From: Pegoplata infirma
Lineage: Eukaryota > Arthropoda > Insecta > Diptera > Anthomyiidae
Direction of reading: 5' to 3'
Length of the DNA: 64,000 bases
Assembly: GCA_963921195.1 (NCBI GenBank)
Contig: OY992537.1
Coordinates: 620,001-684,000 of the forward strand
Positions 41,925 to 53,505 of this stretch are shown here, in pieces (the first letter of the stretch is position 1; each line of letters starts with the position of its first letter). Under the pieces are notes generated by a model. It was given only the letters and a program-made list of their open reading frames with translations, was not told where the DNA came from and ran no database searches. Both the position numbers and the translations under genes were made by a program.

Positions 41925-44012
41925 CATAAATATCCAATTTTTTTATTTCCAATAGAGCATCTTCAAATTTTTTTGGGATATTAATGCGTCTGATGTTTTT
42001 GTTGCTGTTGATAGTTCCTTCTGGGAATTTGCGAGGGTCTAAAAGCTGAAAAATAGATTTATAAGATACAGCAAATGCTAATGCATTGCTGAGATAATTT
42101 TCTACAGAAAAAATGTCTCAGAATTTTCTACAGTAAATGTATCAGATTCTGAGATATTTTTTCTATAGAAAAAGTCTCAGATTCTGAGAAAATGTCTCAG
42201 ATTCTGAGATATTTTTTCTATAGAAAAAGTTTCAAATTCTGAGATATTTTTTCTATAGAAAAAGTCTCAGATTCTGAGACATTTTTTCTATAGAAAAAGT
42301 CTCAGATACTGAGACATTTTTTTTTTTAAGAAAAAGTCTCAGATACTGAGACATTTTTTTTTTAAGAAAAAGTCTCATTTCTTCTATAGAAAAAGTTTCA
42401 GATACTGATACATTTTTTCTATAGAAAAAGTCTCAGATTTTGAGACATTTTTTTTAGAGAAAAAGTTTCAGATTCTGAGACATTCTTTCTATAGAAAAAG
42501 TCTCAGATTCTGAGACATTTTTTTCTATGGAAAAAGTCTCAGATTCTAAAAAATGTTTCCTGTAGAAACAGTCTCAGGTTCTGAGACTTTTTTCTATAGA
42601 AAAAGTCTCAGATTCTGTGAGTTTTTTTCTATAGAAAAAGTCTCAGATTCTGAGACTTTTTTTCTATAGAAAAAGTCTCAGATTCTGAGACTTTTTTTCT
42701 ATAGAAAAAGTTTCAGATTCTGAGACATTTTTTCTATAGAAAAAGTCTCAGATTCTGAGACATTTTTTCTATAGAAAAAGTCTCAGATTCAAAGACATTT
42801 TTTTTTTTATAGAAAAAGTCTCAGATTCTGAGACATTTTTTCTATAGAAAAAGTCTCAGATTCCGAGATATTTTTTCTATAGAAAAAGTCTCAGATTCTG
42901 AGACATTTTTTCTATAGAAAAAGTCTCAGATTCTGAGACATTTTTTCTATAGAAAAAGTCTCAGATTCTGAGACATTTGTTCTATAGAAAAAGTCTCAGA
43001 TTCTGAGACATTTTTTCTATAAAAAAAGTCTCAGATTCTGAGACATTTGTTCTATAGAAAAAGTCTCAGATTCTGAGACATTTTTCTATAGAAAAAGTCT
43101 CAGATTCTGAGACATTATTTCTATAGAAAAATTCTCAGATTCTGAGACATTTCTTCTATAGAAAAAGTCTCAGATTCTGTGACATTTTTTTCTATAGAAA
43201 AAGTCTCAGATTCTGAGACATTTTTTTTATAGAAAAAGTTTCAGATTCTGAGACATTTTTTCTATAGAAAAAGTCTCAGATTCTGAGACATTTTTGTATA
43301 GAAAAAGTCTCAAATTCTAAAACGTTTTTTCTATAGAAAAAGTCTCAGATTCTGAGACAAATTAATTTTATAAATATTAATTTTTACCATTAAGGCATCG
43401 GCCTGTGTTTTGGCAATCTTCAAAAAATCTGTTTTAACAGCGTCTTCCTTATTAATCTGTTTTTATTGTGGTTAAGTCGGTAACGATCTGTAAGATTGTT
43501 TTCTTGTGTCGGAGATGGCTTTAAATCCGTGTCAAAAGTGTTCAACATAGCTGTAGATGCAACTTCTGCAATGTTTATAGTTATACAACATTTTCCGTCT
43601 CGTTTGCATCTCTATTTCAGGCTCATTTAAAACCATTGATTCTGTAATACATTGTGACGTGTTTGCTTCCTAAAAAAAAAATTGGTACATTGTTTTTAGT
43701 AGTCTTTAAAATTAAAAAAAAAATACTTTTTGACTATTATACACTTTGTACGTACCATACTGTCGCGGCAATCACTATTTATAAGTTCTTTCGCTATTTC
43801 GCAAATGTTGTTTGACTCATCTTTTCCACGTTGTGCAGCAAATTTAACTTTAGCCAATCCTTTTTTGCTTTCCAAAAAAGAAATCAAAGGCTCTAATATG
43901 GTTGGTGTGGCGCGAGTATTACGTAATTTTTTCTGCAAATAAATACAAAAATACAATTTAATTTTTGCAATCCCAAATAGTTTACAAAAAAACTTACAAT
44001 GTTGTTGTTCAT
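41925..44012 (-). pseudogene. Decayed multi-exon gene inside a TIR element, unrecognised
   Basis: A gene model with intact splice signals can be drawn on the minus strand. Exon 1 is 44012-43998 (MNNNI, donor GTAAGT); exon 2 is 43932-43756 (acceptor TTTGCAG, donor GTACGT), reading KKLRNTRATPTILEPL to INSDCRDSM. Exon 3 is 43669-43388 (acceptor TTTTTAG, donor GTAAAA) and contains at least one frame break. Exon 4 is 42045-41925 (acceptor TTTTTCAG), reading LLDPRKFPEGTINSN to a stop at 41925. The minisatellite lies in the last intron. Exon 2 vaguely recalls zeste-type Myb/SANT domains (a run of helices with LEPLISFLE and AKELI), but the tryptophans expected there are missing, so the family is not identified. 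It may be a transposon-encoded DNA-binding protein or a captured host gene. Confidence 0.4.
42085..43362. repeat. Minisatellite, about 33-bp unit, TCTATAGAAAAAGTCTCAGATTCTGAGACA type
   Basis: Around 38 highly regular units, each containing two palindromes: TTTCTATAGAAA and GTCTCAGATTCTGAGAC. Most units between 42650 and 43300 are nearly identical, so recent amplification or conversion is likely. Some units have slipped T runs (42310-42370). Confidence 0.95.
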
Positions 44013-44459
44013 TTTTATTTTATTTTGTGAATTTATTATAAAATATTCCAATATTTAATTTTTGACATTTTTTGTTTCTACCGAAATTTATCGGTAGTAT
44101 TTAAAAAACAAACAACCGAAAAAAATCGTTAGAAAAAAAATATAGAATCATATTTTCGTTAAAACAACCGACAATTCTCGTTAGGTAACGATATCGATAA
44201 TATCGTTAAAAAAGTTACTGAATCGCACTACTGCTCTCGAAACGATCATAAAATTGACAAATTAAATGTGAAGAAAAATATTGATATTGTGACTTTTCAG
44301 TCATTAAAAATTTATATTATGACTTTTCAGTCATAAAAATTGGCTTGTGACAATCATACTCATTCACAACTGTGAACAGACTTGTAAACTTTTATATGTA
44401 TAAAAAATCTTATTTCTCAGAAGTCTTCCGAAAAAACTTGTTAATAAAGTATGCTATTT

Positions 44460-45600
44460 TTAAACATGTTTCCTTCACAAAATTTCTCTGATGTTGAGAC
44501 ATTTTTACTACAGAAAATCTTTTAGATTCTCAAATACTTTCATATAGAAAAAAAAAAACATTTCTGAGATATTTGCCTTTAGAAAACTTTTCAGATTCTA
44601 AAACCCTTTAATATAAAAATTTTGTTTTATTCTATAGAAAATATTTTAGATTCAACAATTTTCGCATAAAAAATGTCTTAGATTTATAAACTTTATTTTA
44701 TAGAAATAATCTGAGATTCTGTGACATTCTTTCTATAAAATTTTTTTTCCAAATTCTGATATACTTTTCTTATAAAAAAACTCTTAAAGAATTCTTATCT
44801 TTTTTGTATACACAAATTTTCAGATCCTGAAAAATTTTATGGTTTTAATGCCATCTAATGTTTTCCATGGCAATTTCTTAGATTCTCAAAAATTTTTCAT
44901 ATAGAATAATTATTATTGTTGGACACAATTTTAAAAGAAAAATTTTCATATTCAGAGACACATTTCCTATAGAAAAATTCTCAGAATCTGCCAACAGAAA
45001 AATTTTCAAATTCTGAGAGATTATTCATACAAAATTGTTGTCTATTGGAAAGTTCTCAAACATTTTTCCTATAAGAAAATCATAGATTTTGATAAACTTT
45101 TCCTATAGAAAAATTCGTAGATTCTTAAAAATTCTTCAAACAAAGAAATCCTCATATTCCTGAAAATGTTTCAATAAAAAAGTCTAAATTTCGGAAATAT
45201 GTATATTTTCGCATAGAAAACTAAGATTCTAAGACGTTTTTCCTGTAGAAATGTTATCCGATTCTGAGAAATTTATTTGTAGAAAAACTCTTTTCAGATT
45301 CTTAAACATTCTCGGTTGCTGAGGGATTTTTTTATATAGAAAAGTTATAAGACATTTTTCCTAAAATTTGAGATAATTTTTCAATCTAAAAATTCTTACA
45401 TTCAGAGTCAAATACATAAGTTTCAAGATATTTTCTAAAGACAAAGTCTTGACTTCTGAGATATTTTTCTATAAAAAATATTTGAGATAATACTTTTTCC
45501 TTAGAAAATTATAAGAAAAGTTATTCGGTTAGAAAATGTCCACGACTCTATTGACATTTAAGTTTCTCATATGAAATTTCGTAAATTCTGAAACATATTA
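44460..45600. repeat. Decayed relative of the TCTATAGA minisatellite
   Basis: Scattered CAGATTCTGAGA, CATTTTTCCTATAGAAAA and TTAGATTCT words at roughly 35-bp spacing, heavily diverged, outside the TIR element ending at 44230. No gene. Confidence 0.65.
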
Positions 45601-47219
45601 TCCTGAGGATGCAACAAATTTTATAGGATTGAGAATATGTGTGCTGACTTAGATCATCAGCACACATATAACTCTCTTTAGGGTTTTTTACCTTTTTTCT
45701 TTCTATCTTCTTTCCTTTACCTTCCTTTTTATACCCTCCACTCTAGTGATAGAGGGTATATATAAGTTTGTCATTCCGTTTGTAACACATCGAAATATTG
45801 GTCTAGGACCCCATAAAGTATATATATTCATGATCCTTGATCGATTTTAAGTCGATCTAGCGATGTCCGTCCGTCCGTCCGTCCGTCCGTCTGTCTGTCC
45901 GTTGAAAACACGCTAACTTTTGAAAGACTTTACGGAGGCTCCTGAAGTTTGACATATATGTTCTCCATTTACCGGGTCAGGTTGGTATTGCAATCCAGCG
46001 AAATCGGTCCAGTGGTTCAAAAGTTATGAGCAAAAGAGTAAATTTCGGCAAGGGTATTTTTCGAATTTACAAGATTAAAACCACTATAACTTTCGAAAGA
46101 CAATTCTGAGGGGGCTGAAGCTTAGCATATATATTTGTCGTTTCTCGAGGTTGTTTGGTTTTGAATTTCAGCAAAATCGGTTAAGTGGTTCAAAAGTTAT
46201 AAGCAAAGCACTGAATTTCAGATTTGTTTCACCTTAAACTGTTGAAAACTCGTTAAACAAGTTTTAAAAGCATGGTGAAATACCAGTTTTGTAAAACTTG
46301 TTGTTGTTTGTTTTCTTGTCGTGGGGTGTAGTTTAGTTGTTAGACAAGTAAATATTTGTTATTGTTTTGTTATTGTTAGTGTAACTGTATGTAACGGGAA
46401 AAAATCAAATAAAGTATGTGTATCAGTGTTGCCACCAATAGAATTGGAAATTACACACAAAATTATCCAAAATATCACAAATTACCAATGATGGGTACCA
46501 ATACCTTTTCGATACCAATACCCGTTAATACCAATTCAAATTGAAAACCAATACCAATTAAAAACCAATACCTTTATTTGTGCGATACCAATACCGATAA
46601 AAAACCAATACCGATTCCCCACTACCAATACCAATTAAAAACCAATACTTTTATTCTTCAAAACCAATACCAATAAAAAACCAATACCAATTCATTTTTT
46701 TCTACTTTCGTATCGGTTTTGTTTCGGTTTTTTGTATTCTTATTTTCGTTTGTTTATATTGTGGTGTCAAACATTTTCTTTCCATCACATTATTAGGTTT
46801 TACCTGACTAACGAATTGCAAAAGATGTTACATCGATCAGCAATCGTTTGCATGCAATGTCACATAACAAAAAGGAGTTAGCTACTTGAATTTTAAAAGC
46901 CATAAAAACATAAAAGAAATATTTTTTGTCACGGTTTTTATGACCCCTAATAAAAGTAGATCTTAAAAAATTTAGACCTTTTCTGTGATGAAATGTTTTC
47001 TTTTGCAAACATTGTTAATATTTGATATATGTACATTGAGTGTCACTGCACTCTTGCTTGCGTTGTAAAAAAAATACTAATGTCCTTTTTTTGGAAATTC
47101 CAAAATTTTAATCAAGCAGACGTTACAAAATGTTATGCCACAACACTAGAATCCAGAAATTTTTTTTATTGTTTTATTAGAGGCACAGTCATATTAAATA
47201 AGAATTTAAGAACGCATAA

Positions 47220-47360
47220 TATGCAGTTCACACTTGCCATTTTTGAGAGTTTAAGGGCTACGTGTTTAAAAAATTCTTTTTTCTGTATCCATTACGTTTT
47301 TATTCTGTTACTTTTGTTTTGTTCAACTACTTGTTTAAGGTCGTATGTGTGAACCCCATA
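47220..47360. mobile_element. PIF/Harbinger-like MITE (TAA target site)
   Basis: TATGCAGTTCACAC and GTGTGAACCCCATA are inverted ends; TAA lies on both sides (47217-47219, 47361-47363). It is the same family as 37422-37562. The 107-codon frame at 47029-47352 runs into it and is not a gene. Confidence 0.85.
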
Positions 47361-48291
47361 TAAGAAAAAAATTGACCCGTGTAATCGCAATTGGCAAAAG
47401 ATCTAAAATCGAAAAAGGGGCCCCCTGCATGATAACCTATTTCGATCACCTTTTTCAAAAAAATATTTATGTATGAAAAGGATGAAGTTCAGGTACATAT
47501 ATTTTGGTACAAATGTTAAGTCTCATTTTTCTGCAATTAAAAAATATCTCCCCTTAACCCGGAATTTATATGTGCATTAAATGCAATGTGCATCAGCATA
47601 GAAATTGTTTCAAGCAAAAACAAAAAATTTGCATTTTTTTAGTTGAGGCTTTTTATTTTTTTATTAATTAACATTATTTTTTTTAGATTTAATTTATTAT
47701 CAAATTCCACTAATTGAAACATTTTAAAACTATTTATTTTGAAAATAACGAAATAAATTAATAAAATAGCAAATAAATCCAAATATTAAAATTGCATAAA
47801 AAGTTGAAATACAGGCTTTTCTGGAATAACGGAACATTAAAATTTTTTTTACAACAGTTTTGAGATCAGCCGCTGCTAATTTTACTAAATAGGTACCTTT
47901 TTCCAAAAAAAAAATGAATCTTTGTCCAAAATGGGTTAAGCATATACTATTTAGTTTTAAGTTTGGCCTAATTCTGAATGCAAATACTCCTAAAAAATAT
48001 ATTTTTTTTTAAAAGGGGTATTTCAAAAAAAAAAACATCCCTCACGCAAAAATTCGACTCACTCTCTAGACACTCACTCAGAATTTTCAACTCACAATCA
48101 CGTGATTTAAATGAAAATCACTTTTTTGAGTCACACAAATCACGGGACCAGCGACCATCTGCAATTCAAATACCTAAAAAAGAGACAAGTGTCTTTTCAT
48201 TTGTTTAATCTATAACATCTGTAAATTTTATTTAAAATGAAGTGTCCACCCTTGAAATAGTTTCAAGGCACTTATTTATTACCTTAATATA

Positions 48292-49893
48292 CCCAGCAAA
48301 AATAAATCAAAATTTTGGCGACACAGCATCTTTTTATAGCATACCGAAGCGCATCCAAAGAGCGCTCTTAAGGATGCAGTAAAAGTAAGGGGAAAAAATT
48401 TAAATTTTTTAATAAGATTTTTTGTATAAAACTCAAAATATAAAATTATATTTTGATAAAATTTCATGTGCTTTCCTTTTGAATATATTTAACACTTCTT
48501 GAATAAAAAACCATGAGTTTTGTATAAAGACACATGATTTCACTGCATCATTATTGCGCATTAATCAGCGCTGCAAAGAGTGCTTCAATCATAACACCTC
48601 CCATTTTAAATGAAAAAATAATTGAGTACACCATTTCCACTTTAGTTTCAGAAAATACAAATTATATTACAAACAAGTAAAAAAGTTAAATTCGGCCTTG
48701 CCGAATGTAGTGATACCCTCCACAATTTCAAAAAGATTATTGCAAACAACTTTATTTAAAAGGAAATTGCTTTTGAAAAAAAAAAAAAATTGAAAAAAAA
48801 TTTCCGCAAAAAAAATTTTGGTAAAAAAAAAATCCGCGATTTTTTTCTTTTTTTGTCAAAAAATATGTTCGTACTTGTTTAAATACCATTTGGTGTTCAA
48901 TTACGTTCACATATGTCAACCAGAAGCCGAATTAAATCATTTTGTATTTTTAGGTTATGTTGAATGTACTGAAATTTTTGAGCTGTGCTTACATTTTCGT
49001 TCATAACTTTTGAACCGCTGAACCGATATCGCTCAAATGTAATACCAAACTTCTCGGGAGAACTTCCAATATATATGTTAAGTTTCAGTCATCTCTGTGA
49101 AATATTTTGTCCGCGAGAGCATTTTCCACAGACAGACAGACAGACGGACAGACGGACATCGCTAGAAAGTCTTAAAATCGATCGGGCATCATGAATATAT
49201 ATACTTTATGGGGTCCCAGACCGATATTTCGATGAGTTACAAACGGAATGACAAACTTATATATACCCTCTATCACTAAGTGGAGGGTATAAAAATGTCC
49301 AATCATATTTTAGAATCTCCAATTATATTTAAAAATGTCCAATTATATTTCAAAAATTTCCAATATAATTGAAAATTTTTGAAGTGTAATTAAAATTTTT
49401 TTGGTTATAAATGGTAATATCTGAAATATAAATGGAAGTTTCTGAAATATAATTTGAAACTTTCGAAATATAATTGGAAATTTTTTAAGTGTAATTGAAT
49501 CTCTTAGGCGATATTTCTTCCAAATGCTTGCAGGGAGTCAACTGATTTTCAGAATTAGTCAATTGTATTTAAGATTTTTCAATTGTATTCAGAAATAGTC
49601 AATTGAATTTCATATTTTGTAATTTGTATTTCAGAAATAGTCAAATGTGCTTCATCTTTATTCTGCTTAAATCAGCTCTTAAAATATACATGAATTCACT
49701 GCATTTTTTCAGCGCTCTAAAGAGATGTGAATTCAGAGCATCTTAAGAGTGCTTTTTCGGTGTATCCAACTAGCGCTCTAAAGTGTGACATCGCCTTAGA
49801 GAATCATGCATGAATTCTGCAGGTTTGGATGCGCTCCTTGACTCGAGTTTCCTTTCCAAAAGCTGCTGCCAGTTCAGCAAAATTTTTGCTGGG
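48292..49893. mobile_element. CCCAGC-ended TIR element inside element B
   Basis: CCCAGCAAAAAT at the left and ATTTTTGCTGGG at the right. Subterminal words are inverted as well: GCATCCAAAGAGCGCTC (48351) against a run with GAGCGC/GCGCTC and GGATGCGCTCC (49827). ATA may be the flanking duplication. It contains the mini-me copy 48673-49294. Confidence 0.65.
48673..49294 (-). mobile_element. mini-me copy, minus orientation
   Basis: On the minus strand: TTTTATACCCTCCACTTAGT, CGTTTGTAACTCATCGAAAT, a CCCCATAAAGTATATATATT core, a GTCCGTCTGTCCGTCTGTCT tract and the end TTTTTTACTTGTT. The short open frames across it belong to the repeat. Confidence 0.88.
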
Positions 49894-50043
49894 ATAGTCA
49901 ATTGACTTAAATGAAAATCACTCTATAACCAAATGATTTAAATGAAAATCACTCACGCGTGAATCACGGGACCAGAGACCATATCCAATTCAAATACTTA
50001 AACAAAAGGCAAGTGTCTCTTCATTTGATTCATCTATGTATAT

Positions 50044-50247
50044 CAGTGGTCGGCACCCATTGCACGCTGGAGCCGAACACAATCGGTAATTCACATGTAT
50101 ACTACACGAAAAACAAATATTTTATTCAGTAGCAAGCTTACTTTCTTCAAAGCAGGTTGATGTCGCTTTGTTGAAGAAATACACCAACACATGCATATTT
50201 TTATTAAAACACTAATACTTTCATATGCCTCTTTCTGCCGACCACTG
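50044..50247. mobile_element. 204-bp hAT-type MITE C inside element B
   Basis: CAGTGGTCGGCA and TGCCGACCACTG are perfect inverted ends with the exact 8-bp duplication ATGTATAT (50036-50043 and 50248-50255). It interrupts one of the three internal repeats of element B; the uninterrupted counterparts are at about 48208 and 50455. Confidence 0.92.
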
Positions 50248-51311
50248 ATGTATATCATCTGTAAATTTTGTTAAAAATGAAGTGTCCACCCTGAAATAAA
50301 AATAATGAAAATCACTCTATAATCACGTGATTTAAATAAAAATCGCTCACGCCTTAATCACGTGGTTTTTTGAGTCACGCAAATTACGGGACCACAGACC
50401 ATCTCTAATTCAAATACATAAACAAAAGACAAGTTTCTCTTCATTTGTTTCATCTATAAGATCTGTAAATTTTATTAAAAATGAAGTGTCCACCCTGAAA
50501 TAGTTTCCTTGTGGGGCCGATTTCAAAAACTTTCAAGGCACTTATTTATTACCTTATATTCTGAATTTCAAAAAAATCGGTTAACATTTACGACCTGTAG
50601 AGACTTTTGGCCAAAAAACCTACCATCTCGCCCCAGTGTGCACTGTGGGGCAGACAGAAGGACGACTCACGTTAAATTAATTAATATTAACGACAAAACC
50701 TTTTGCATACAAATACCAAAACCGATATAAGATAAATACCAATACTTATTAAAAACCGATACCGATTCGAGGCTAAAACCAATACCAATACCCAATACCT
50801 AAATAATTCAAAACCAATACCGAAACCTATACCAATTCAACAAAAAATGAAAACCAATACCTATACCAATACTAATATAATTTTAAAAACCAATACCAAT
50901 ACCAATACTTTTATCGAATTGGTACCCATCCTTGCAAATTACACAAAAAAAAAAATTTAATCAAAAATATTTTTTTTTTCTTTTTTTTTAATTCAAGAGA
51001 AAATTTTTGTATTTCCATACTTAAAAATAAGAAATTAAATTAATTTATTTATATCAATTAATTTTCTTTCCAGTTTTTTGTTAAACTTCAATTGTACGTT
51101 AAAATTTTTCCTTTCGGGGAATATGTTAAATATTTGATCCGTTTGTTAAATAGTTTCCGGAATAATTTCAAAAGTGAGGAAAGCCATCCGTATTGTTAAT
51201 TACATAAATTAATTTATTCTGTTTTTGTTAAGGCTATAAAAACAAGAGATTTATTCAGAAAATTTTGACAGGTCGACTCACATGTCTGCTCGTCTGAAAA
51301 TTCTTTTAACT

Positions 51312-51373
51312 GAGTAAAGGTACCTACAGACGACACAATGTTGTAAATAATATTGCGTCGTCTGTAGGTACCT
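51312..51373. repeat. Small near-perfect hairpin
   Basis: AAGGTACCTACAGACGACAC and its complement with one mismatch (GCGTCGTCTGTAGGTACCTT) enclose a 12-nt AT-rich loop. It could be a very small MITE. It is inside hAT-type element A. Confidence 0.85.
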
Positions 51374-53505
51374 TAATGGGAGAATGGTAATATTAAAATA
51401 AGTTAAAGAACAATTTTTAGATTTTGGAAGAGGGATTCTCCAGAAAAATTTTTAATTTAAAAAAAATTAAGGTCAAAAAATGCATGTCCGTCATTTATTA
51501 TCTAGTATTTAATAATAAAAATTTCTAAAGTGCATATTGTCAATGTTTTTTTTTAAACCGAAAATATCGATAAAATGAAATAATTGAAATATAATCAAAA
51601 TTATTTGGAACTTTATTTGATTTTTTCTGTAAGTACAGATCGAGCACGGGCTCTAATTATATTTGTTATAAGGGTGAAACTTTGTTGAGGTGAAATTACA
51701 CAAAAATTACACAAAAAATTTCATTATCCAAAAATTATCCAAGGATTTTGAAATTGTCCCACTTTTGGATAATTATCCAGAAAGTGGCAACACTGATGTG
51801 TATGATTGAATGTTAATTTGTTTTTGGTTTTTAAAGAAGAGGAGGGAGGTAATATAAAAAAAAGAGGAAAATATGTGAAATAGTTTTTTTTGTATTACAT
51901 ATAGGTATAAAACAACAAAAATATTTTACAAAGTAATTTGTTACTCAAAGAAATTGTACACTAAAAAATATTTACACTCAAAAAAAATGCTACACTCAAA
52001 AAAAAAATGTACACATTATTATTATTTTATTTTTTTTTGAATGAATGAAATGGCAGACTCAAAAAAATGTTGACAGTCAAAAAAATTTTACACTCAAAAA
52101 AATTTGATTGATTAAAAGAAAGTTTGACTCAAAATAATATACATATGTATTTCTAATAAAAAATTTGTAATGCAATTTTTTGAAATTTTTTTTAGAAAAT
52201 TACTATCAGATAACATTGTAGAGGGTATTCATAGATTCGGCCAAGTCGAATTTAATTTTTCTACTTGTTTCCTTTCCCTTTATTTCTTTCTTTTTTTTTA
52301 ATCGTTTTGGGGGGAGGAACCCCATTCTCCCCCACCCCCTGGATCCACGCCTGACGTTGAGATAACGACCATAATATGTTCTTATTTTTTTTAACACATG
52401 TTATACAGAAGGGAATGAAGCCTACATGGAACGAAATGTAATGAAATTCAATAAATTGAAATGAACAGAACAGGGACTAAATGGAATAGAACGGGGAACA
52501 AAGTGGAATGATACGGGGATTGAAATGATTTCGGGCTAAACGGGGCTGTTTGAATTTCTTTGTTATATGATTGTCTTTATCTATTCTGTGCCAGAGAGAT
52601 AATTTTGATAGAGAGATAATATAAAATTTGAATTTTCTAAGGTAAAATATAAGAACCTCGCACTAAAACCAGAATATTTCTTACTCTGAATTTTGGATAC
52701 AAAACAGTATCGAAGATGTGTTTTTATAAATATTCGCAAAAAAAAAATGTTTTTTAATTTTTGCAACACTTCTGAAAAAACACCGTATGATATTGAAAAT
52801 ATTTCCTGAAAGAGTAAGAATTAAGCTTTCATACACTGAAAAAAATAACCTTCCTGATATAAATGAAACGGATTCATTATTTTGTTTTCATTACTTAAAT
52901 GAAGGAATTCATAAGCTGATTGAAATTTCATGCATGTTATGAACAAATTTTATGAAACTTGTTTCATTAGATTTCATAATTTCATTAAAAAATATCATAA
53001 GACTTTTTAGAACTAAATACAACTCTGCGTTGCGAATAAGAGAAAGAAAACAGAACAAAAACATACGACGTTTTATTACACCACGCGTGTTTAGTCTAAT
53101 TATAATTTTTACATGTGTGTTAACTTTTTTCTAATAAAATAAAATAATTTAATATTTTTTTGCTTTTTTATTGAAACTTGTGTGTGTGTTATGCTGGTTA
53201 TATCTAATTGAAATTACAACTGAAAAGTTCCGTATAAGTGTTTCTTTTGACTGTTTCTTATAAAATATAATATAATTTGCAACAGAAAAATAGTTTTTTA
53301 AGTCATTAAAATCTTGTGATGAAATGTAGGGTAATTTGTGTTGTTCAATTGCTACGTTGTTGCTACGTTTTGGCAGCACGTGTTTTTAAAGTCATCGCGT
53401 TTTTGTCTTTTATAGTTTACCTTATATGGCAATTCAGACCAATTTAATTTTGTTGTGTGTAAAAACTAGGTAAAAACCATAAAAAGTGCGCAATTAAGGG
53501 TCATG

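Larger units (their letters stand above)
41311..44230. mobile_element. TIR element carrying a spliced gene and a minisatellite
   Basis: Left TAGCGCAATTCACTAAC and right GTTACTGAATCGCACTA are inverted, continuing into TTTTTAACGA and TCGTTAAAAA. Subterminal ATCGGTAG/CTACCGAA and CGACAAAAAT words are inverted too. CTG flanks both ends (41308-41310, 44231-44233). The interior has a minus-strand gene remnant (44012 to 41925) and the array at 42085-43362. Confidence 0.65.
46486..50934. mobile_element. hAT-type element B, inserted in element A
   Basis: Ends CAATGATGGGTACCAAT and ATTGGTACCCATCCTTG are inverted with one mismatch, flanked by CAAATTAC at 46478-46485 and 50935-50942 (exact 8-bp duplication). 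Both ends are followed inward by clusters of ACCAATACC words (46497-46690; 50690-50910). The interior carries three copies of a CACGTGATTTAAATGAAAAT to AAATGAAGTGTCCACCCT block (48097-48255, 49928-50294 with an insert, 50318-50500) and further elements. No transposase. Confidence 0.9.
46424..51795. mobile_element. hAT-type element A, inserted in mini-me
   Basis: Ends CAGTGTTGCCAC and GTGGCAACACTG are perfect inverted repeats, flanked by ATGTGTAT at 46416-46423 and 51796-51803. Without the nested element B the unit is about 915 bp. Subterminal AATTATCC words occur at both ends. No transposase, so non-autonomous. Confidence 0.92.
45728..52273 (+). mobile_element. mini-me copy split by a 5.4-kb nested insertion
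   Basis: 45728-46423 and 51804-52273 together match the intact copy at 53675-54823 from TTTTATACCCTCCACTCTAG through a GTCCGTCCGTCCGTCCGTCC tract to TTTCTACTTGTTT. The break point is marked by the 8-bp duplication ATGTGTAT. The intact sibling has one ATGTGTAT at the same place (about 54362). Confidence 0.9.

Noticed and set aside
42085..43362. CRISPR-like array
   Set aside because: Units are contiguous variants of one sequence without unique spacers, in a eukaryotic genome; it is a minisatellite.
43696..43956. 86-codon frame as a single-exon gene
   Set aside because: It reads through an intron acceptor and a donor; the spliced model (exon 43756-43932) explains it better.
47029..47352. 107-codon plus-strand frame
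   Set aside because: Its second half is the MITE at 47220-47360, and an antisense frame of the same MITE family is open at 37457-37657.
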